This document shows, piece after piece, positions 61,386 through 64,000 of a stretch of DNA of 64,000 nt; positions within the stretch are counted from its first letter, which is position 1; each line of letters starts with the position of its first letter. The notes under the pieces were generated by a model that was given only the letters and a program-made list of their open reading frames with translations, searched no databases and was not told the DNA's origin. This stretch comes from Arenimonas maotaiensis (GTDB lineage Bacteria; Pseudomonadota; Gammaproteobacteria; Xanthomonadales; Xanthomonadaceae), in assembly GCF_014638745.1 (NCBI RefSeq), contig NZ_BMFO01000002.1, positions 372,001 through 436,000 of the forward strand. The letters are read 5' to 3'. A program made the translations under genes and the position numbers.

Positions 61386-62132
61386 ATGAGCAAGACGGGA
61401 CAATGGATCGCCGGCATCAACGCCGTATCGTCGGCGTTGGAACACGATATCGAACACGTGCGCGAAGTGCTGGTCGAGGCCGGCAACAAGAACGCGCGCA
61501 TCGTCGAGATCGAGGAGAACGCGCGGCGCCGCGACGTCTCGGTGCGCCGGGTCAGCCATCAGGCGCTGGAAGGCATCGCCGGCGGTCTGCGCCATCAAGG
61601 CGTGATCGCGCGCTACGAAGCGGCCAAACCGATGGAGGAATCCGAGCTGCCGGCGCTGATCGAGGCCGCCGCCGGCAAGGCCCTGATCCTGGTGCTGGAC
61701 GGCGTGCAGGATCCGCACAACCTCGGCGCCTGCCTGCGCTCGGCCGCCGCCGCGGGCGTGACCGCGGTGATCATCCCGAAAGACAAGGCGGCGCCGCTGA
61801 ACGCGACCGTACGCAAGACATCGGCCGGTGCCGCCGACCGCATCCCGGTGATTTCGGTCACCAACCTGGCGCGCACCCTGCGCGCGATCAAGGACGCCGG
61901 CGTCTGGGTGTACGGCATGGACGGCGAAGCGCCGGCGCCGATCTACCGCACCGACTTCACCGGCAACGTCGCCCTGGTGATGGGCGGCGAGGGCGAGGGC
62001 ATGCGCCGCCTCACCCGCGAGCACTGCGACGGATTGGTCAAGATCCCGATGCCGGGCGAGATGGAAAGCCTGAACGTGTCGGTCGCCACCGGCATCGCGC
62101 TGTTCGAAGCGGTGCGCCAGCGCCACGGCTGA
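61386..62132 (+). CDS. rlmB: 23S rRNA (guanosine-2'-O-)-methyltransferase RlmB
   Basis: RlmB, 248 residues, a SPOUT-class methyltransferase acting on G2251 of 23S rRNA. The N-terminal substrate domain begins QWIAGINAVSSALEHD. The trefoil-knot motifs are LDGVQDPHNLGACLRSAAAA, VMGGEGEGMRRLTREHCD and IPMPGEMESLNVSVATGIAL. It starts six bases after rnr, with GAGGAG at the rnr end as ribosome-binding site. The rnr-rlmB pairing is the usual one. Confidence 0.95.
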   Translation: MSKTGQWIAGINAVSSALEHDIEHVREVLVEAGNKNARIVEIEENARRRDVSVRRVSHQALEGIAGGLRHQGVIARYEAAKPMEESELPALIEAAAGKALILVLDGVQDPHNLGACLRSAAAAGVTAVIIPKDKAAPLNATVRKTSAGAADRIPVISVTNLARTLRAIKDAGVWVYGMDGEAPAPIYRTDFTGNVALVMGGEGEGMRRLTREHCDGLVKIPMPGEMESLNVSVATGIALFEAVRQRHG

Positions 62133-62147
62133 GGCCGCGGCCAGGTT

Positions 62148-62765
62148 TCAGCGCGGCGCGCCCCAGGCGTTGACGATCCGGCAGAACAGCTGCGCGGTAC
62201 GTTCGGTGTCGTACACCGCCGAATGCGCTTCGCCGTTGTTCCACTCCAGTCCGGCCGCCAGCACCGCCTTGCTCAGCACGGTCTGGCCGTAGGCCATCGC
62301 CGCCAACGTCACGGTATCGAGCGTGCTGAACGGGTGGAACGGGTTGCGCTTGTGGCCGACGCGCGCGACCGCTGCGTTCAGGAAGCCGAGGTCGAACGAG
62401 GCGTTGTGCCCGACCAGGATGGCGCGCGTGCAGTGGTTGCGGCGCACCGCCTTGCGCACCGGCGCGAAGATGTGGTCGAGCGCCTCGCGTTCGGCTTTGG
62501 CGTCGCGGAAGGGATGCGAGACGTCGATGCCGGTCACTTCCAGCGATTTCGGATCGATTTCCGAGCCCTCGTAGGGAATGACGTGGCTGGAGAAGATCTC
62601 GCCCACCGCCAGCATGCCGTTCTCGTCGAATTCGATCGGCGCCGCCGCGATTTCCAGCAGGGCGTGGCGGTTGCAGTCGAAACCGCCGGTTTCGACGTCG
62701 ACCACCACCGGCAGATAGCCGCGGAAACGGTCGTTCAGGGGGAATTTCGGGGGCGTCTCGGACAT
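62148..62765 (-). CDS. rnt: Ribonuclease T
   Basis: RNase T, 205 residues, a DEDDh exonuclease that trims tRNA and other RNA 3' ends. D23 and E25 lie in [19 protein letters not shown]; the other motifs are [16 protein letters not shown] and [16 protein letters not shown] with the catalytic histidine and aspartate. It stands alone, convergent with rlmB and downstream of phoU behind a terminator. Confidence 0.94.
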   Translation of the reverse strand: MSETPPKFPLNDRFRGYLPVVVDVETGGFDCNRHALLEIAAAPIEFDENGMLAVGEIFSSHVIPYEGSEIDPKSLEVTGIDVSHPFRDAKAEREALDHIFAPVRKAVRRNHCTRAILVGHNASFDLGFLNAAVARVGHKRNPFHPFSTLDTVTLAAMAYGQTVLSKAVLAAGLEWNNGEAHSAVYDTERTAQLFCRIVNAWGAPR

Positions 62766-62803
62766 GCGTCCATGATACCGTAGCGGCGGGCCGGGCGTGA
62801 TGG

Positions 62804-62828
62804 AAAAGGGCGGACACCAGGTCCGCCC
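62804..62828 (-). terminator. Terminator of the pst-phoU operon
   Basis: GGGCGGAC and GTCCGCCC form an eight-base stem with a five-base loop. On the minus strand it is followed by TTTT, 41 bases after the phoU stop. The core resembles a widespread palindromic repeat type, but only one copy was noticed here. Confidence 0.75.
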
Positions 62829-62868
62829 CTACATGCATGACGAGGTCCGGCTCCATGGCCGTCCGCCG

Positions 62869-63558
62869 TCATTCGCTGGTGCGGTCTTCCTTGCGGCGCT
62901 CGCCTTCCGGCATGTCGCCGTGCACCACGAACCAGGTGTTCTCGGCGATGTTGGTGGCGTGGTCGCCGATGCGCTCGATGTTCTTGGCCATGAACATCAG
63001 GTGGGCGCAGGCGCCGATGGTGCGCGGGTCTTCCATCATGTAGGTCACCAGCTCGCGGAAGAAGCTGGTGTACATGGCGTCCAACTCCACGTCGGCGTCG
63101 CGGACCCGGGCGGCCAGTTCGGCGTCGCCTTCGGAATAGGCCTTCAGCGCGTCGGCCAACAGCTGGTTGGCGATCTTGGCCAGGCGCGCGATGCGGCCGG
63201 TGATCGGCAGCGCCGGCGAGTTGTTGAGCACGATCGAGCGCTTGGCGACGTTGGTGGCGTAGTCGCCGATGCGCTCGATGTCGGCCGAGATGCGCAGGGC
63301 GGCGTAGACCTCGCGCAGGTCGCGGGCCATCGGCTGGCGCAGCGCCAACAGCTTCAGCACGTCCATGCTGACCGCGCTCTCCATGGCGTCGATGGCGTCG
63401 TCGTTGGCGACCACGCGCGCGGCGGCGTTGCTGTCGCGGCGGCCGAGCACGTCGACCGCGGCGTCCAGCTGCGACATGGCCAATTCGCCCATGCGCTTGA
63501 TTTCGTCGTACAGGCGGTCGAGTTCGGTGTCGAAGCTTTTCAGGATATGGTCGGTCAT
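62869..63558 (-). CDS. phoU: Phosphate transport regulator PhoU
   Basis: PhoU, 229 residues, two tandem helical PhoU domains that link the Pst transporter to the PhoR-PhoB system. Motifs are LDRLYDEIKRMGELAMSQLD, RISADIERIGDYATNVAKRS and the matching MAKNIERIGDHATNIAEN in the second repeat. It follows pstB by 10 bases, with GAGGA as ribosome-binding site, so it is the last gene of the phosphate operon. Confidence 0.95.
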   Translation of the reverse strand: MTDHILKSFDTELDRLYDEIKRMGELAMSQLDAAVDVLGRRDSNAAARVVANDDAIDAMESAVSMDVLKLLALRQPMARDLREVYAALRISADIERIGDYATNVAKRSIVLNNSPALPITGRIARLAKIANQLLADALKAYSEGDAELAARVRDADVELDAMYTSFFRELVTYMMEDPRTIGACAHLMFMAKNIERIGDHATNIAENTWFVVHGDMPEGERRKEDRTSE

Positions 63559-63568
63559 GGCGGGGTCC

Positions 63569-64000
63569 TCAGCCGAAACGGCCGGTGATGTAGTCTTCGG
63601 TCTGCTTCTTGGCGGGTTTGGTGAAGATGGTCTCGGTCACGCCGTGCTCGATCAGCTCGCCCAGGTACATGAAGGCGGTGAAGTCGGACACGCGCGCGGC
63701 CTGCTGCATGTTGTGGGTCACGATCAGGATGGTGAACTGCTGCTTGAGCTCGGAGATCAGCTGTTCGATCTTGCCGGTGGCGATCGGGTCGAGCGCCGAG
63801 GTCGGTTCATCGAACAGGATGACTTCCGGCTTCAGCGCCACAGCGCGCGCGATACACAGGCGCTGCTGCTGGCCGCCGGACAGGCCGAGTGCGCTCTGCT
63901 TCAGTTTGTCCTTGACCTCGTCCCACAGCGCGCCCTGGCGCAGGGCCTGCTCGACGCGCTCGTCCATCTCGGCGCGCGACAGCTTTTCGTAGTGGTTGAT
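63569..64000 (-). CDS. pstB: Phosphate import ATP-binding protein PstB (5' truncated by window edge)
   Basis: The C-terminal 143 codons of the PstB ATPase of the high-affinity phosphate ABC transporter. The signature [20 protein letters not shown], Walker [14 protein letters not shown] and switch histidine in [17 protein letters not shown] are present. The Walker A region lies beyond the window. The ending DYITGRFG is the usual PstB C-terminus. Directly upstream of phoU. Confidence 0.95.
   Translation of the reverse strand: MNHYEKLSRAEMDERVEQALRQGALWDEVKDKLKQSALGLSGGQQQRLCIARAVALKPEVILFDEPTSALDPIATGKIEQLISELKQQFTILIVTHNMQQAARVSDFTAFMYLGELIEHGVTETIFTKPAKKQTEDYITGRFG

Noticed and set aside
58971-62126. 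A 1051-codon open frame on the minus strand opposite rnr and rlmB
   Set aside because: It is antisense to two clearly identified enzymes and shows only biased low-complexity composition.
62804-62828. REP-like mobile palindrome after phoU
   Set aside because: No second copy was noticed in the window and a T-run follows the stem on the coding strand, so a terminator explains it.

Overview
The window is high-G+C DNA from a gammaproteobacterium, most likely of the Xanthomonadaceae/Lysobacteraceae. This is inferred from gene content and order: a ribosomal spc/alpha segment with no rpmJ between secY and rpsM, a class II DAHP synthase, an AcnD/PrpF-type methylcitrate cluster, an S46 dipeptidyl-peptidase, a TorF-type porin, and proteins that resemble Xanthomonas versions by recall (RpoA, Mdh, Tdh, RlmE). 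Nothing looks like a prophage, an insertion sequence or a CRISPR array. Almost every gene is intact; only rpsE (left edge) and pstB (right edge) are cut by the window.

Region 1 (1-5.4 kb): end of the spc operon (rpsE, rpmD, rplO, secY) and the alpha operon (rpsM, rpsK, rpsD, rpoA, rplQ), closed by a strong terminator. Region 2 (5.5-12.8 kb): dsbB, class II DAHP synthase, a cysB/cysK divergent pair with a clear palindromic operator, a TauE-type transporter, typA and ppiB. Region 3 (12.8-15.4 kb): a tightly coupled minus-strand operon of three exported proteins including an M48 metalloprotease. Region 4 (15.4-26 kb): an aspartate-type aminotransferase, mdh and the 2-methylcitrate cycle genes prpB-prpC-acnD-prpF, a small ion channel coupled to prpF, and convergent fadH. 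Together these handle propionyl-CoA, malate/oxaloacetate and unsaturated fatty-acid oxidation.

Region 5 (26.4-28.1 kb): an OmpA-like protein and a proline-rich lipoprotein. Region 6 (28.1-35.1 kb) is the most interesting part. It is an eight-gene, nearly gapless minus-strand operon encoding an OsmC-like protein, a fatty-acid desaturase, an FAD oxidoreductase, DUF1365, a CFA-type methyltransferase, DUF2878, DUF1295 and a second CFA-type methyltransferase. It looks like a membrane-lipid modification and oxidative-stress locus, possibly making methylated or furan-type fatty acids.

Region 7 (35.2-41.4 kb): an RsuA-family pseudouridine synthase, the threonine-degradation enzymes Kbl and Tdh split by a TorF-type porin gene, and an S46 peptidase. 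Region 8 (41.5-46 kb): a beta-CASP nuclease-like protein, DUF485/ActP acetate uptake, an Mth938-like protein and YhbY. Region 9 (45.6-55.4 kb): rlmE-ftsH-folP, putP-miaA-hfq-hflK-hflC and purA, a recognisable housekeeping order that lacks hflX at its usual place. Region 10 (55.4-64 kb): a Y-family polymerase, a TPR-sulfotransferase, tRNA-Leu(CAG), rnr-rlmB, rnt and the end of the pst-phoU phosphate operon.

Coordinates and starts were read by eye. Promoter calls are motif matches only. Family names rest on recognised motifs, not on a database search.
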